DNA from: Serratia grimesii NBRC 13537
GTDB lineage: Bacteria > Pseudomonadota > Gammaproteobacteria > Enterobacterales > Enterobacteriaceae
NCBI RefSeq assembly: GCF_001590905.1
Contig: NZ_BCTT01000011.1
Location: 124,001-188,000 of the forward strand
Reading direction: 5' to 3'
DNA length: 64,000 bases
The notes under the pieces were generated by a model that worked only from the letters and a program-made list of their open reading frames with translations, was not told the origin of the DNA and ran no database searches. Positions 33,980-44,828 of this stretch are shown piece after piece. Each line of letters opens with the position of its first letter. Positions within the stretch are counted from its first letter, which is position 1. The position numbers and the translations under genes are program-made.

Positions 33980-34966
33980 TTAAACGACGCCGGCGCGCAG
34001 CATGTCATGCATATGTACCACACCCAGCAATTGGTCGCCATCGGCAACCAGCACGGCGGTGATATGACGTTGCTGCATCAGGTTCAACGCGTCGACGGCC
34101 AACAGGTTCGGGCGTACTCGTATGCCGCCCTGTGTCATGACATCGACGATCTTGGCTTCGTTGAGGTTAATGCCCATATCAAATATTCGGCGCAGGTCAC
34201 CATCGGTGAAGATACCGGCGATCTTCATCAGATCGTCACAGATGACTGTCATACCCAGATTTTTACGGGTGATCTCCAGTAATGCGTCGCGTAAAGAAGC
34301 GTCGGCACTGACATGGGGGATTTCATCACCACTGTGCATAATGTCGCATACACGTAGCAACAATCGGCGACCCAGAGCGCCGCCTGGGTGCGAAAGGGCA
34401 AAATCTTCTGGCGTGAACCCCCGCGCTTTCAGCAGTGCGACGGCCAAGGCATCACCCATCACCAGAGTGGCAGTGGTGCTGGTGGTCGGGGCCAGGCCAA
34501 GCGGACAGGCTTCTTGTGGCACCTTGATGCACAAGTGAATATCGGCCGCTTTGCCCATCGAGCTGTCCGGATTGTTGGTCATGCAGATCAATGGGATTTG
34601 CTGGCGCTTCAATACCGGGATCAGCGCCTGGATTTCGTTAGACTCACCCGAGTTTGATATGGCGAGCACGATATCTTGCGTAGTGACCATTCCGAGGTCG
34701 CCGTGGCTGGCTTCGGCAGGATGAACAAAGAACGCAGGCGTGCCTGTGCTGGCAAAGGTCGCAGCAATTTTGCAGCCGATATGCCCGGATTTACCCATGC
34801 CCATCACGACCACTTTGCCACTGCAACCGGCAATCAACTCGCAGGCGCGGGTGAAGTCTGCATTGATGTATTGATCGAGCTGAGCCAGCCCGTCACGTTC
34901 AATCTGCAGCACTTCTTTACCTGCCTGCTGAAAATCAAAGCCCGGTTGCAACTGAATGTTCGACAT
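33980..34966 (-). CDS. kdsD: KdsD, D-arabinose 5-phosphate isomerase
   Basis: A 328-residue enzyme interconverting ribulose-5-P and arabinose-5-P, the first committed step to Kdo. An N-terminal SIS domain (VVVMGMGKSGHIG, AISNSGES, LGLAPTTSTTATLVMGDALA) is followed by two CBS domains (about 205-328). The second ATG (34966) matches the E. coli start (MSHVELQPGF aligns with MSNIQLQPGF) and has GGGA at suitable spacing; an ATG two codons earlier is possible. It is followed 17 bases later by kdsC. Confidence 0.95.
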   Translation of the reverse strand: MSNIQLQPGFDFQQAGKEVLQIERDGLAQLDQYINADFTRACELIAGCSGKVVVMGMGKSGHIGCKIAATFASTGTPAFFVHPAEASHGDLGMVTTQDIVLAISNSGESNEIQALIPVLKRQQIPLICMTNNPDSSMGKAADIHLCIKVPQEACPLGLAPTTSTTATLVMGDALAVALLKARGFTPEDFALSHPGGALGRRLLLRVCDIMHSGDEIPHVSADASLRDALLEITRKNLGMTVICDDLMKIAGIFTDGDLRRIFDMGINLNEAKIVDVMTQGGIRVRPNLLAVDALNLMQQRHITAVLVADGDQLLGVVHMHDMLRAGVV

Positions 34967-35167
34967 ACTCATTCCCGTCGGTTATCCCCTTTCTCTTTAA
35001 GATACAGGGGTGTTGGCTGCTTTTTCTTACTCTGGGCACTTAGCGGGCTAAGTTCCCAGAGATGATGAGCCTTGTTCTTCGGCTCAACCAGCGGATCAGC
35101 GCAAGCGCTGTTCAAATCGGCTGTGGCCGGTTAGTCGTTCTTTTGCCGTCTTCGAATCTTTCAACGG

Positions 35168-36154
35168 CTATAGGGTATAGCCAAATAAATGGAAAGGGTT
35201 AAAGAACAGCACCGCAAGATACGCAATAAAACCACATAATAACAGAGCGCCTGCCAGATGGCCGATGCGATGTTTCCGCCCAATGCACAGGGCACTGAGC
35301 ACAATGCTGACTGCCAACATCACCCAGTAATCGCGATGGAAGGCGGCGGCATCGACGCTGCCCGGAGACAGCAGGGCGGGAACCCCCAGCACGATTACCG
35401 TGTTGAAAATATTGGAACCGATGATATTACCAATTGCCATATCATCCTCACCCTTTAGTGCCCCGGCGATGGAGGTGGCCAGTTCAGGCAGGCTGGTTCC
35501 AATAGCGATAATGGTCAAACCGACAACCAGTTCACTCATACCGAAATAGTGCGCAATCACCGTGGCGTTATCGACCACCATTCTGGAAGACAGTGGCAGA
35601 ATGATAAACGCCAACACCAGCCACAGCACCGCGACAGTATTGCTGCTGTCCTGCGGCAGTTCGGCCATTTGTTCCACGGTCAGGCTGTCATTGCCTTCAC
35701 GCTGCGCCAGCCGGGCAATTTTTAGCATCAACAAAATAAAGACGGCGGCGGCAGCCAACAGCACCACGCCATCCAGCCGGCTCAAGGTGCCATCCATCAA
35801 GACGAAGCCACACAATACTGTGACCGCCAACATCAGCGGCAGTTCGCGCCGTAAAACTTCGGAACGCGCCGCCAAAGGATGTATCAGCGCAGCAACGCCC
35901 AGGATCAATAGAATATTTGTAATGTTGGAACCTAATACGTTCCCTACAGCCATATCTATTTGCCCGTTCAGCGCTGCTGTCGTAGATACGAACAGTTCCG
36001 GTAATGACGTGCCGATACCGACGATGGTCATGCCGATAATCAGCGGTGGTACGCCAAGTGAACGAGAAATTACCGCAGCACCGTAAACTAAGCGGTCTGC
36101 GCCATACACCAGTAAAAATAAACCAACGATTAATAACGCTATCGCGAGAAACAT
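35168..36154 (-). CDS. yrbG: YrbG, Ca2+/Na+ antiporter family membrane protein
   Basis: A 328-residue inner-membrane protein of the CaCA superfamily with about ten helices in two inverted repeats. Each repeat has an alpha motif: GIGTSLPELFVSTTAALNGQ in the first and GTSLPELATSIAGALKGEDD in the second. The GNxxGSNxxN motifs that line the ion site are also present (NVLGSNITN, NIIGSNIFN). The E. coli homologue YrbG is uncharacterised in vivo. It lies between kdsD (same strand) and the divergent mla operon. Confidence 0.94.
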   Translation of the reverse strand: MFLAIALLIVGLFLLVYGADRLVYGAAVISRSLGVPPLIIGMTIVGIGTSLPELFVSTTAALNGQIDMAVGNVLGSNITNILLILGVAALIHPLAARSEVLRRELPLMLAVTVLCGFVLMDGTLSRLDGVVLLAAAAVFILLMLKIARLAQREGNDSLTVEQMAELPQDSSNTVAVLWLVLAFIILPLSSRMVVDNATVIAHYFGMSELVVGLTIIAIGTSLPELATSIAGALKGEDDMAIGNIIGSNIFNTVIVLGVPALLSPGSVDAAAFHRDYWVMLAVSIVLSALCIGRKHRIGHLAGALLLCGFIAYLAVLFFNPFHLFGYTL

Positions 36155-36310
36155 GCAGGGTCCTTTGTTGGGTATTATCCCGGTTCGTTGGTTAAAAGCC
36201 GTAATTCGGCTATCTTGCTTTGCCCTCCGTTGTGCAGACTAAAGCCGCAGCAACGGGTTTTCCCGGCTAATATATGAACACTTTCGTTTTTTTTCGTTAT
36301 GGTGCCAATT

Positions 36311-36338
36311 TTGACCGGGTGACGCGTAAAAGTAAAAT
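36311..36338 (+). promoter_or_regulatory. candidate promoter of the mla operon
   Basis: TTGACC (36311-36316), 16-base spacer and TAAAAT (36333-36338), about 135 bases before the mlaF start. It is the best sigma-70-like match in the 317-base gap between yrbG and mlaF. The rest of that gap is AT-rich leader without a supported gene. Confidence 0.45.
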
Positions 36339-36471
36339 AGGCTGTGCCTTGGCGCACCATTGGTAACGAAATGCCGGTAAGTTTTTGTAAAGATAAGACG
36401 CATTGCGCCCGTTGCTTTAACATCACGGGTAGATTTAGCAAAAATGAGCCGTACGTAAAGGATCCATTAAC

Positions 36472-37287
36472 ATGCACCAGAAGGCAGAGAATCTGGTCGA
36501 AGTTCGCGATATGAGTTTCTCGCGCGGCGATCGACTGATATTTGAAGATATCAACCTGACGGTTCCCCGTGGCAAGGTGACGGCGATCATGGGGCCGTCC
36601 GGTATTGGCAAAACGACGCTTTTGCGTCTGATCGGCGGTCAGTTGACGCCGGACTGTGGCGAGATCTGGTTCGATGGCGACAACATTCCCGCGTTGTCCC
36701 GTCATCAACTGTATGATGCGCGCAAGAAAATGAGCATGCTGTTCCAGTCGGGGGCGCTGTTCACCGATCTGACAGTGTTTGAAAACGTAGCTTACCCGCT
36801 GCGTGAACATAGTCGTTTGCCGGAGCCGCTCCTGCGCAGCACGGTGATGATGAAGCTGGAAGCTGTTGGGTTGCGTGGTGCGGCTGACCTGATGCCCAAT
36901 GAATTGTCCGGCGGTATGGCACGGCGTGCCGCGCTGGCGAGGGCTATCGCGCTCGACCCGGAAATGATCATGTTCGATGAGCCGTTTGTCGGCCAGGATC
37001 CGATCACCATGGGTGTATTGGTCAAGCTGATCGATGAACTGAATCACGCACTGGGTATCACCTGCATCGTGGTTTCACACGATGTGCCAGAAGTACTGAG
37101 CATTGCCGATTATGCGTACATTGTTGCTGATCATCGGGTGATAGCCGAAGGCACGGCGCAAGAATTACAGAACAATCCTGATGCGCGCGTGCGCCAGTTC
37201 CTGGATGGTATTGCCGATGGGCCAGTACCTTTCCGTTATCCGGCCGGTGACTATCAGGCCGAGCTGTTAGGTTTAGGGAGTAAATAA
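36472..37287 (+). CDS. mlaF: MlaF, ATPase of the phospholipid-transport complex
   Basis: A 271-residue ABC ATPase: Walker [10 protein letters not shown], signature [14 protein letters not shown], Walker [14 protein letters not shown] and switch His in [11 protein letters not shown]. With MlaE, MlaD and MlaB it forms the inner-membrane machine that keeps phospholipids out of the outer leaflet of the outer membrane. The C-terminal extension (about 245-271) that contacts MlaB is present. First gene of mlaFEDCB. Confidence 0.95.
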   Translation: MHQKAENLVEVRDMSFSRGDRLIFEDINLTVPRGKVTAIMGPSGIGKTTLLRLIGGQLTPDCGEIWFDGDNIPALSRHQLYDARKKMSMLFQSGALFTDLTVFENVAYPLREHSRLPEPLLRSTVMMKLEAVGLRGAADLMPNELSGGMARRAALARAIALDPEMIMFDEPFVGQDPITMGVLVKLIDELNHALGITCIVVSHDVPEVLSIADYAYIVADHRVIAEGTAQELQNNPDARVRQFLDGIADGPVPFRYPAGDYQAELLGLGSK

Positions 37288-37291
37288 GCTG

Positions 37292-38074
37292 ATGTTATTA
37301 CAGGCGTTAGCGTCGTTAGGACGCCGTGGCATCAACACCAGCGCCAGCTTTGGGCGTGCCGGGTTGATGCTGTGGGGCGCGCTGGTCGGGCGGCCTGAAC
37401 CACGCAAACAGTGGCCGCTGCTGCTCAAACAGATGCACAGCGTTGGCGTACAGTCACTGTTGATCATCATGGTCTCCGGGTTGTTTATCGGCATGGTGCT
37501 AGGGCTGCAGGGTTATATTGTGCTCACCACCTACAGCGCCGAGGCCAGTTTGGGCATGATGGTAGCATTGTCATTGCTGCGCGAATTGGGGCCAGTGGTC
37601 ACGGCACTGTTATTTGCTGGTCGTGCTGGTTCGGCGTTGACAGCCGAAATTGGCCTGATGAAGGCAACCGAACAAATCTCAAGCCTGGAAATGATGGCAG
37701 TCGATCCGCTACGGCGCATTGTTGCACCCCGCTTCTGGGCAGGATTGATCAGTATGCCGCTACTGACGCTGATCTTTGTCGCGATCGGCATCTGGGGCGG
37801 TTCGGTGGTTGGCGTAGACTGGAAGGGCATTGACAGTGGCTTCTTCTGGTCAGCAATGCAGGGCGCCGTAGAGTGGAAAAAAGACTTACTCAACTGCCTG
37901 ATCAAGAGCGTGGTATTTGCCATCACCGTGACCTGGATTGCCATTTTCAACGGGTATGATGCGGTACCGACCTCTGAAGGCATTAGCCGGGCAACGACCC
38001 GTACCGTGGTACATTCGTCACTGGCGGTGTTGGGATTGGATTTTGTGCTGACAGCACTGATGTTTGGGAATTGA
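37292..38074 (+). CDS. mlaE: MlaE, permease of the phospholipid-transport complex
   Basis: A 260-residue MlaE-family permease, the same length as in E. coli, with an N-terminal interfacial helix and about five membrane helices. Typical stretches are [40 protein letters not shown] and the cytoplasmic [20 protein letters not shown] coupling region. It starts 4 bases after mlaF. Confidence 0.95.
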   Translation: MLLQALASLGRRGINTSASFGRAGLMLWGALVGRPEPRKQWPLLLKQMHSVGVQSLLIIMVSGLFIGMVLGLQGYIVLTTYSAEASLGMMVALSLLRELGPVVTALLFAGRAGSALTAEIGLMKATEQISSLEMMAVDPLRRIVAPRFWAGLISMPLLTLIFVAIGIWGGSVVGVDWKGIDSGFFWSAMQGAVEWKKDLLNCLIKSVVFAITVTWIAIFNGYDAVPTSEGISRATTRTVVHSSLAVLGLDFVLTALMFGN

Positions 38075-38078
38075 TTCG

Positions 38079-38630
38079 ATGCAAACGAAGAAAAGTGAAA
38101 TCTGGGTTGGGGCATTTATGCTGATTGCGCTGTGCGCCATCGTGTTTTTGTGTCTGCAAGTGGCGAACATTAAGTCGATTGGTAACGAACCAACATACCG
38201 TATTTACGCGACCTTCGATAATATCGGCGGTCTGAAAGCACGTTCACCGGTGAAAATTGGCGGCGTGGTCATTGGCCGTGTGGCTGATATCTCGCTTGAC
38301 CCTAAAACGTATACACCGCGTGTCGCCCTGGATATCCAGGATAAATTCGACCAGATCCCGGATACCAGTTCATTGGCGATCCGTACTTCCGGTCTGCTGG
38401 GAGAACAATATCTGGCACTGAACGTCGGTTTTGAAGATCCGGATATGGGGACTGCCATTTTGAAAGACGGCGGCACTATTCAGGACACCAAATCAGCAAT
38501 GGTTCTGGAAGATCTGATCGGCCAGTTCTTGTATAAGAGCGGCGGCCAGGATAACGCAGATAAAGCGGGAGACGCGGCTGCTAGCCCGGCTGCCGGTGCT
38601 GCGCCGCAATCTGCTGCCCCCATTCATTAA
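38079..38630 (+). CDS. mlaD: MlaD, MCE-domain substrate-binding subunit
   Basis: 183 residues, as in E. coli: an N-terminal membrane helix ([19 protein letters not shown]), then an MCE domain ([38 protein letters not shown]). The domain forms a homohexameric ring with a hydrophobic pore for phospholipids. The C-terminal tail is Ala/Pro-rich. The start at 38079 is 4 bases after mlaE. Confidence 0.95.
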   Translation: MQTKKSEIWVGAFMLIALCAIVFLCLQVANIKSIGNEPTYRIYATFDNIGGLKARSPVKIGGVVIGRVADISLDPKTYTPRVALDIQDKFDQIPDTSSLAIRTSGLLGEQYLALNVGFEDPDMGTAILKDGGTIQDTKSAMVLEDLIGQFLYKSGGQDNADKAGDAAASPAAGAAPQSAAPIH

Positions 38631-38644
38631 GAGAGGAAGCCTGC

Positions 38645-39274
38645 ATGTTTAAACGTTTACTTATGGTTGCCCTGCTGGTGGTTGCGCCGCTGGCGAATGC
38701 GGTCGATCAAACCAATCCTTACAGCCTGATGCAAGATGCGGCTCAAAAGACCTTCAACCGTCTTAAAACAGAGCAGCCGAAAATCAAACAAGACCCTAAC
38801 TACCTGCGTGCCGTTGTGCACGAGGAGTTGATGCCGTTTGTACAGGTCAAATACGCTGGCGCGCTGGTGCTGGGCCGTTATTACAAAGAAGCCACACCGG
38901 CGCAGCGTGAAGCTTACTTCACCGCATTCCAGGCTTATCTGGAACAAGCTTACGGCCAGGCGTTGGCGATGTACCACGGCCAGACTTATCAGATTGAACC
39001 TGAGCAGCCGCTCGGCACTGCCGACATTGTGGCCATCCGTGTAACCATCATTGATCAAGGCGGTCGTCCCCCGGTGCGTCTGGATTTCCAGTGGCGTAAA
39101 AACAGCAAAACCGGTCACTGGCAGGCGTATGACATGATTGCCGAAGGTGTCAGCATGATTACCACTAAACAAAACGAGTGGGCATCTACGTTGCGTACCC
39201 AAGGGATTGAGGGCCTGACCAAACAACTGCAGGCAGCAGCGCAGCGGCCAATCACGCTGGATCAGAAAAACTGA
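38645..39274 (+). CDS. mlaC: MlaC, periplasmic phospholipid shuttle
   Basis: 209 residues with a signal peptide ([18 protein letters not shown]) and the Tol-Tol-Ttg2 NTF2-like lipid-binding domain ([50 protein letters not shown]). It ferries phospholipids between the MlaA-porin complex in the outer membrane and MlaFEDB. The stop shares one base with the mlaB start. Confidence 0.95.
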   Translation: MFKRLLMVALLVVAPLANAVDQTNPYSLMQDAAQKTFNRLKTEQPKIKQDPNYLRAVVHEELMPFVQVKYAGALVLGRYYKEATPAQREAYFTAFQAYLEQAYGQALAMYHGQTYQIEPEQPLGTADIVAIRVTIIDQGGRPPVRLDFQWRKNSKTGHWQAYDMIAEGVSMITTKQNEWASTLRTQGIEGLTKQLQAAAQRPITLDQKN

Positions 39275-39576
39275 TGTCCGCAGCACTCAGCTTTGAATCG
39301 CAACAACAGACCCTGATCCTGCGCGGTGAGCTGGATCGGGAAACGTTGTTGCCGCTGTGGGAACAGCGGGAAACGTTGCTGGCGGATAAAACCGTCCTCG
39401 ACGTTACGCAACTGCAGCGCGTGGACTCTTCCGGGCTGGCACTGCTGGTGCATCTGCGCGAACAGCAGCGTCAACGTGGTGTGGAATTAAAAATTTCTGG
39501 TGCCAGCGATCGTTTAAAAACGCTGATCGCGCTGTACAACCTGCAAGCAATAATGCCTGTCGATACCGCTGGTTAG
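39274..39576 (+). CDS. mlaB: MlaB, STAS-domain subunit
   Basis: A 100-residue cytosolic STAS protein; TVLDVTQLQRVDSSGLALLV is the conserved STAS loop. It binds MlaF and is needed for assembly and activity of the transporter. TGATG coupling to mlaC. Last gene of the mla operon; a strong terminator follows after 35 bases. Confidence 0.94.
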   Translation: MSAALSFESQQQTLILRGELDRETLLPLWEQRETLLADKTVLDVTQLQRVDSSGLALLVHLREQQRQRGVELKISGASDRLKTLIALYNLQAIMPVDTAG

Positions 39577-39611
39577 CCCTATTTTAGGCTGGCTAAAGAC
39601 GGTTTTCTTTC

Positions 39612-39640
39612 AAAAAGCCCCTGTCACACAGGGGCTTTTT
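39612..39640 (+). terminator. mla operon terminator
   Basis: AAAAAGCCCCTGT (39612-39624) pairs perfectly with ACAGGGGCTTTTT (39628-39640) over a 3-base loop, ending in a T-run. Confidence 0.9.
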
Positions 39641-39716
39641 CTTTAGTTTAAGAAAACGTCGTATTCCACTAAGATGTCAGGCTGATTATGATCCTTTTGA
39701 TGCAGAACTGGATACT

Positions 39717-39971
39717 ATGGAAAATAACGAGATAAAAGACGTGTTGATGCGCGCATTGGCACTGGATGAAGCACATGTTACCGGCGACGGCAGCCATTTT
39801 CAGGTGATCGTGGTCGGCGAATTATTTGCTGCTATGAGCCGCGTTAAAAAACAGCAGGCGGTCTATGCGCCACTGATGGAATACATTGCGGACAACCGTA
39901 TTCATGCTTTGTCGATCAAGGCATATACCCCTGAAGAGTGGCAGCGAGACCGCAAACTCAACGGATTTTAA
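39717..39971 (+). CDS. ibaG: IbaG (YrbA), BolA-family protein
   Basis: An 84-residue BolA-fold protein, the same length as in E. coli. [15 protein letters not shown] contains the conserved His of the class, and the C-terminal [20 protein letters not shown] is typical. BolA-type proteins bind [2Fe-2S] clusters with monothiol glutaredoxin; IbaG is linked to acid-stress response. It precedes murA by 55 bases, as in other enterobacteria. Confidence 0.94.
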   Translation: MENNEIKDVLMRALALDEAHVTGDGSHFQVIVVGELFAAMSRVKKQQAVYAPLMEYIADNRIHALSIKAYTPEEWQRDRKLNGF

Positions 39972-40008
39972 GGCTGTTTGCCCAGAAGGGCGGGCAGCAT
40001 CAGTTTAG

Positions 40009-41286
<1,278 letters not shown>

Positions 41287-41330
41287 TTTGTTAAACGCCG
41301 GGGCGTTGCCTCCGGCGGAAATACAGTTTG

Positions 41331-41357
41331 GGGCTCGGCATTGCCGGGCCCTTTTTA
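41331..41357. terminator. bidirectional terminator between murA and degS
   Basis: GGGCTCGGCA (41331-41340) pairs with TGCCGGGCCC (one G-T pair) followed by TTTTTAATT, between convergent genes. Confidence 0.75.
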
Positions 41358-42413
41358 ATTGCTGTCTTCCGGGAACTCACCGACCGTCATCTTCAGCGTG
41401 ATGCGTTTTCCCTCTCGCAGCACGACCACCGGAATTTCAGTCCCAGGGCGGATCTCAGCCACTTGGTCCATGGTTTCCAGTACAGAAATTGCCGGTTTGT
41501 TATCCACATTGATAATCACGTCGTTGATATGGAAACCTGCATTGCCTGCGGGCCCGTTCGGCGTAATTTCTGTCACGATAATGCCCTGCAGGCGGTCGAT
41601 ACCAGAATTGGACGAGCGCAGGGGAATAATCTCTTTACCCTGAATGCCAAAGTAACCACGGATGACACGACCGTCGCGGATCAGTTTATCCATGATTTTG
41701 GTCGCCAGTTCGATAGGAATAGCGAACCCCAAACCTTCTGGTGTCTCACCGTCAGTGATTTTGTCGTAGGTCAGCGTGTTTATACCGATTAACTCACCCA
41801 GTGAGTTGACCAGCGCGCCACCCGAGTTGCCACGGTTAATCGAAGCATCTGTTTGCAGAAAGGTCTGGCGGCCGGTTGTGCTCATACTGATGCGCCCGGT
41901 AGCGCTGAGGATACCCTGGGTGACGGTCTGACCGAGATTATAAGGGTTGCCGATCGCCAAGACGACGTCACCGACGTGTGCAGTGCGGGCGTTATTAAAT
42001 GGGATTACCGGCAGGTTGCCAGGATCTATTTTCAGAACAGCCAGATCGGTCAGGCTGTCAGAGCCGACTAAGAGAGCTTCGTAGCGGCGGCCATCCTGGA
42101 GCACAACCGTAATTTGCTGTGCATCTTTAATCACGTGGCGATTTGTTAGGATATAACCGCGATCGTTCATGATCACGCCAGAACCTAGCGACAGCACGTT
42201 GGCAGCGCCACTCATATTACGGTTATAGATATTCACTACGGCAGGCGCAGCACGTCGCACCGCCTTATTGTAGCTAACCGGTGTTTCATCACGGGTATTG
42301 TCATGTTTTTCTGCGAACAGAGTATTGGAAGAACGTAGCGCAGGCAGAGCAACCAGCAACAGACCGGCAACGATTAGACCAATAACGACGGAGCGCAAGA
42401 GCTTAGCAAACAT
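41355..42413 (-). CDS. degS: DegS, site-1 protease of the sigma-E stress response
   Basis: A 352-residue periplasmic serine protease with an N-terminal membrane anchor (residues 5-26). The catalytic triad is His93 (LTNRHVI), Asp123 (LTDLAVL) and Ser197 (RGNSGGAL), followed by a single PDZ domain (about 255-345). When the PDZ binds the C termini of misfolded porins, DegS cleaves RseA and releases sigma-E. It is 3 residues shorter than E. coli DegS. It lies downstream of degQ, separated by a hairpin. Confidence 0.95.
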   Translation of the reverse strand: MFAKLLRSVVIGLIVAGLLLVALPALRSSNTLFAEKHDNTRDETPVSYNKAVRRAAPAVVNIYNRNMSGAANVLSLGSGVIMNDRGYILTNRHVIKDAQQITVVLQDGRRYEALLVGSDSLTDLAVLKIDPGNLPVIPFNNARTAHVGDVVLAIGNPYNLGQTVTQGILSATGRISMSTTGRQTFLQTDASINRGNSGGALVNSLGELIGINTLTYDKITDGETPEGLGFAIPIELATKIMDKLIRDGRVIRGYFGIQGKEIIPLRSSNSGIDRLQGIIVTEITPNGPAGNAGFHINDVIINVDNKPAISVLETMDQVAEIRPGTEIPVVVLREGKRITLKMTVGEFPEDSN

Positions 42414-42462
42414 GGAGTTTTAGTACGTGAGATGAAAGATACACGGAGGATAACATGAGAAT

Positions 42463-42495
42463 ACCGGGCGCAGTATGTCACCGAGCCCGGTTTTT
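42463..42495. terminator. hairpin between degQ and degS
   Basis: ACCGGGC (42463-42469) pairs with GCCCGGT (42485-42491) with TTTT after it on the plus strand and AAAA before it; it lies just after the degQ stop. Probably a terminator that separates degQ from degS transcription. Confidence 0.55.
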
Positions 42496-42509
42496 AAACA
42501 AATTACCGA

Positions 42510-43880
42510 TTAACGCAGCAGCAGATAAATGGTTTCACCGCCACGTACGATGTTCAGCGCCATTACTGGTGGTTTGGCTTCAAGGACCTTACGCAGCGCC
42601 GTGATGTTCTCAATACGCTGGCGGTTGACGCCAATGATTACATCGTCTTTCTGTAGCCCGATCTGCGCTGCCACAGAACCTTTGTCTACTCGATCGATCT
42701 TCACGCCTTTCTCGCCGCTTGGAATGGCGCTGTTGCTGAGTGAAACACCCTGCAAGGCCGGTGACAGCGTTTCGGCATTGGTCGAAGCACTTTCGCTGTT
42801 ATCCAGCGTAACGGAAACTTCCTGTGGTTTGCCATCACGCAGCAACCCAACCTTGATGGTTTTGCCCGGTGCGGTAGTCCCTACCTTGGCACGCAACTCG
42901 GCGAAGCTGCTGACCGGTTTGCCGTCAACAGAAACCAGAATATCGCCGGCTTTGATACCTGCCTTGGCGGCGGCTGATTTCGGGAGCACTTCACTGACGA
43001 AGGCACCGCGTTGGGCATCGGTATTAAATGCCTTGGCCATATCGGCCGTCATTTCGCTGCCTTTGATGCCCAGCAAGCCGCGTTTCACTTCACCAAACTC
43101 GATCAACTGCTGGCTGAGGTTTTGCGCCATGTTGCTCGGAATAGCGAAGCCGATGCCCACGTTACCGCCGCTTGGCGCCAAAATGGCGGTGTTGATACCG
43201 ATCAGCTCGCCGTTGAGGTTAACCAACGCACCACCTGAGTTGCCCCGGTTGATGGAGGCGTCGGTCTGGATGAAGTTTTCCAGCCCTTCCAGGTTCAGGC
43301 CGCTGCGGCCTAACGCAGAAATAATACCGGAAGTGGCGGTTTGGCCGAGGCCGAATGGGTTACCGACAGCCACAGCGAAATCGCCGACCCGCAGTTGATC
43401 TGAGTCCGCTATTTTAATCGCCGTCAGGTTTTTCACGTCGCTGAGTTGCAGCAAAGCGATGTCGGACTGTTCGTCACGACCAACCAGCTTGGCGTCAACT
43501 TCACGGCCATCATTCAACTGCACGCTGATTTTGTCGGCGTTGTTGATCACGTGATTGTTGGTCAGCACATAACCTTTGGTGGCATCGATAATGACGCCAG
43601 ACCCTAGCCCTTCAAATGGACGTGAGCTCTGTTGCTGCCCAGGGCCGCCCGGGCCGAAGAAGCGTTTAAATTCCTCCGGTACTTGTTGGCGCTGCACCTG
43701 AGTCCCTTCAACATGCACGCTGACTACTGCAGGCAAGACTTTTTCCAGCATCGGCGCCAGGCTTGGCAGCGGCTGCCCCTGAACGGCGACGGGCATCGCC
43801 GCGGTGGCTGCCGGTACGGAGGTCAGTGTGAGGCCAATGCTCATTGCCAATGCACTAAGAATTAACGACTTTTTCTTCAT
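42510..43880 (-). CDS. degQ: DegQ, periplasmic serine endoprotease
   Basis: A 456-residue HtrA-family protease-chaperone with a signal peptide (SIGLTLTSVPAATA/AMP). The triad is His110 (LTNNHVI), Asp140 (SDIALLQL) and Ser215 (NRGNSGGALV), followed by two PDZ domains (about 260-350 and 370-450). The start at 43880 is the family start; a longer in-frame extension of 35 codons lacks a ribosome-binding site and would bury the signal peptide. The linker is shorter than in DegP (about 475 residues), and position beside degS supports DegQ. Confidence 0.94.
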   Translation of the reverse strand: MKKKSLILSALAMSIGLTLTSVPAATAAMPVAVQGQPLPSLAPMLEKVLPAVVSVHVEGTQVQRQQVPEEFKRFFGPGGPGQQQSSRPFEGLGSGVIIDATKGYVLTNNHVINNADKISVQLNDGREVDAKLVGRDEQSDIALLQLSDVKNLTAIKIADSDQLRVGDFAVAVGNPFGLGQTATSGIISALGRSGLNLEGLENFIQTDASINRGNSGGALVNLNGELIGINTAILAPSGGNVGIGFAIPSNMAQNLSQQLIEFGEVKRGLLGIKGSEMTADMAKAFNTDAQRGAFVSEVLPKSAAAKAGIKAGDILVSVDGKPVSSFAELRAKVGTTAPGKTIKVGLLRDGKPQEVSVTLDNSESASTNAETLSPALQGVSLSNSAIPSGEKGVKIDRVDKGSVAAQIGLQKDDVIIGVNRQRIENITALRKVLEAKPPVMALNIVRGGETIYLLLR

Positions 43881-44041
43881 TGATAATAACTCTCTCAATA
43901 CCTGCCGGTGAAATAGTGATGATAAAGCAGCAGCAATACCATAGTGAAGGGTAAGACCGTGAATTTGCGTGAAAAGTTCACTCAATCGCCAGCTTTAAGG
44001 ATAGCTCAGCGCGGGGTAAGCAGTAGGGGGAAGAGTAAGAA

Positions 44042-44064
44042 ACCCGTGGGGCTGTCCCACGGGT
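44042..44064 (-). terminator. zapG terminator
   Basis: ACCCGTGGG (44042-44050) pairs with CCCACGGGT (44056-44064). On the minus strand it follows the zapG stop by 12 bases and is followed by TTTCTTACTCTT. Confidence 0.65.
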
Positions 44065-44076
44065 AAAGAAAAGCGT

Positions 44077-44478
44077 TTAGTCGCGGCGTGGGCGTTCGCC
44101 ACGCAGCAGGCCAGATGCGCCTTCAGAGTAGTCGCGCGGCATTTCTACCGGCGCCTGATCATTGTCCGCTTCGGCTTCGGTCAGGCGATAGCGGAACGGG
44201 TTTTCCTGCATCGGCAGGTCTGGCAGCAAGTTGTTGGAGCTTTTCGCCATATGCTGATACAGCTGGCGATAGTCACGTGCCATGTTGTCCAACAGCTCAG
44301 CGCTGCGAGCAAAATGGCCAACCAGCTCTTGACGATATTCTTCCAGCTCGGTTTTGCTCTTGTCCAACTCGTTCTGCAAAACTTGTTGTTGGCGTAATTT
44401 ACGGTTACCAAAACGCATCGCTACCGCACCAATGGCGATACCGACCACCAAACCAATCAGCGCATACTCCCAGGTCAT
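44077..44478 (-). CDS. zapG: ZapG (YhcB), cell-envelope and division-associated protein
   Basis: 133 residues: an N-terminal membrane helix (YALIGLVVGIAIGAVAMRF), a coiled coil (about 30-85; LQNELDKSKTELEEYRQELV, YRQLYQHMAKSS) and a polar tail ending LLRGERPRRD. E. coli YhcB/ZapG links division and cell-envelope biogenesis and interacts with divisome and elongasome components. It is divergent from zapE, as in E. coli. Confidence 0.93.
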   Translation of the reverse strand: MTWEYALIGLVVGIAIGAVAMRFGNRKLRQQQVLQNELDKSKTELEEYRQELVGHFARSAELLDNMARDYRQLYQHMAKSSNNLLPDLPMQENPFRYRLTEAEADNDQAPVEMPRDYSEGASGLLRGERPRRD

Positions 44479-44828
44479 GATGACTCCTATTTTGACTTCG
44501 TTGTTCCGCAGGGATTTTTCACTTAATAATATCCACTATAACCGTTAACCTTGTCCGAGTGGAATCCTGATGAGCTTTTACCTAGTGTTTACAGGGTTTT
44601 TCAGTATTGCCCGGAGTGGGTATTTGTGGCGATTACGGTGCGAAGCAGCATCAACTTGCCGCCAAAATTGGCTAAATAATTTATTATGCCCAATAGGTTT
44701 CAAGCTACGACAAGGCAGCAACCGTGCGGATTTCCAACGCTAAGCTTTCAAGGCTGTTGGGATTAAGGAGGCAACGCTGCGGCAGCTTGAAGATGAAGGG
44801 GATAGCGTTCTTAGGAAACATCGAACAG

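Noticed and set aside
35160-35190. Partial ERIC-like end (TATAGGGTATAGCC) at the yrbG 3' end
   Set aside because: Only a few matching bases, no core or second arm.
36175-37047. 290-codon minus-strand frame
   Set aside because: Antisense to mlaF and its leader; the plus-strand frame has full ABC ATPase motifs, so this is a shadow.
38657-39286. 209-codon minus-strand frame of the same length as mlaC
   Set aside because: Antisense to mlaC, which has a signal peptide and conserved family motifs in its operon.
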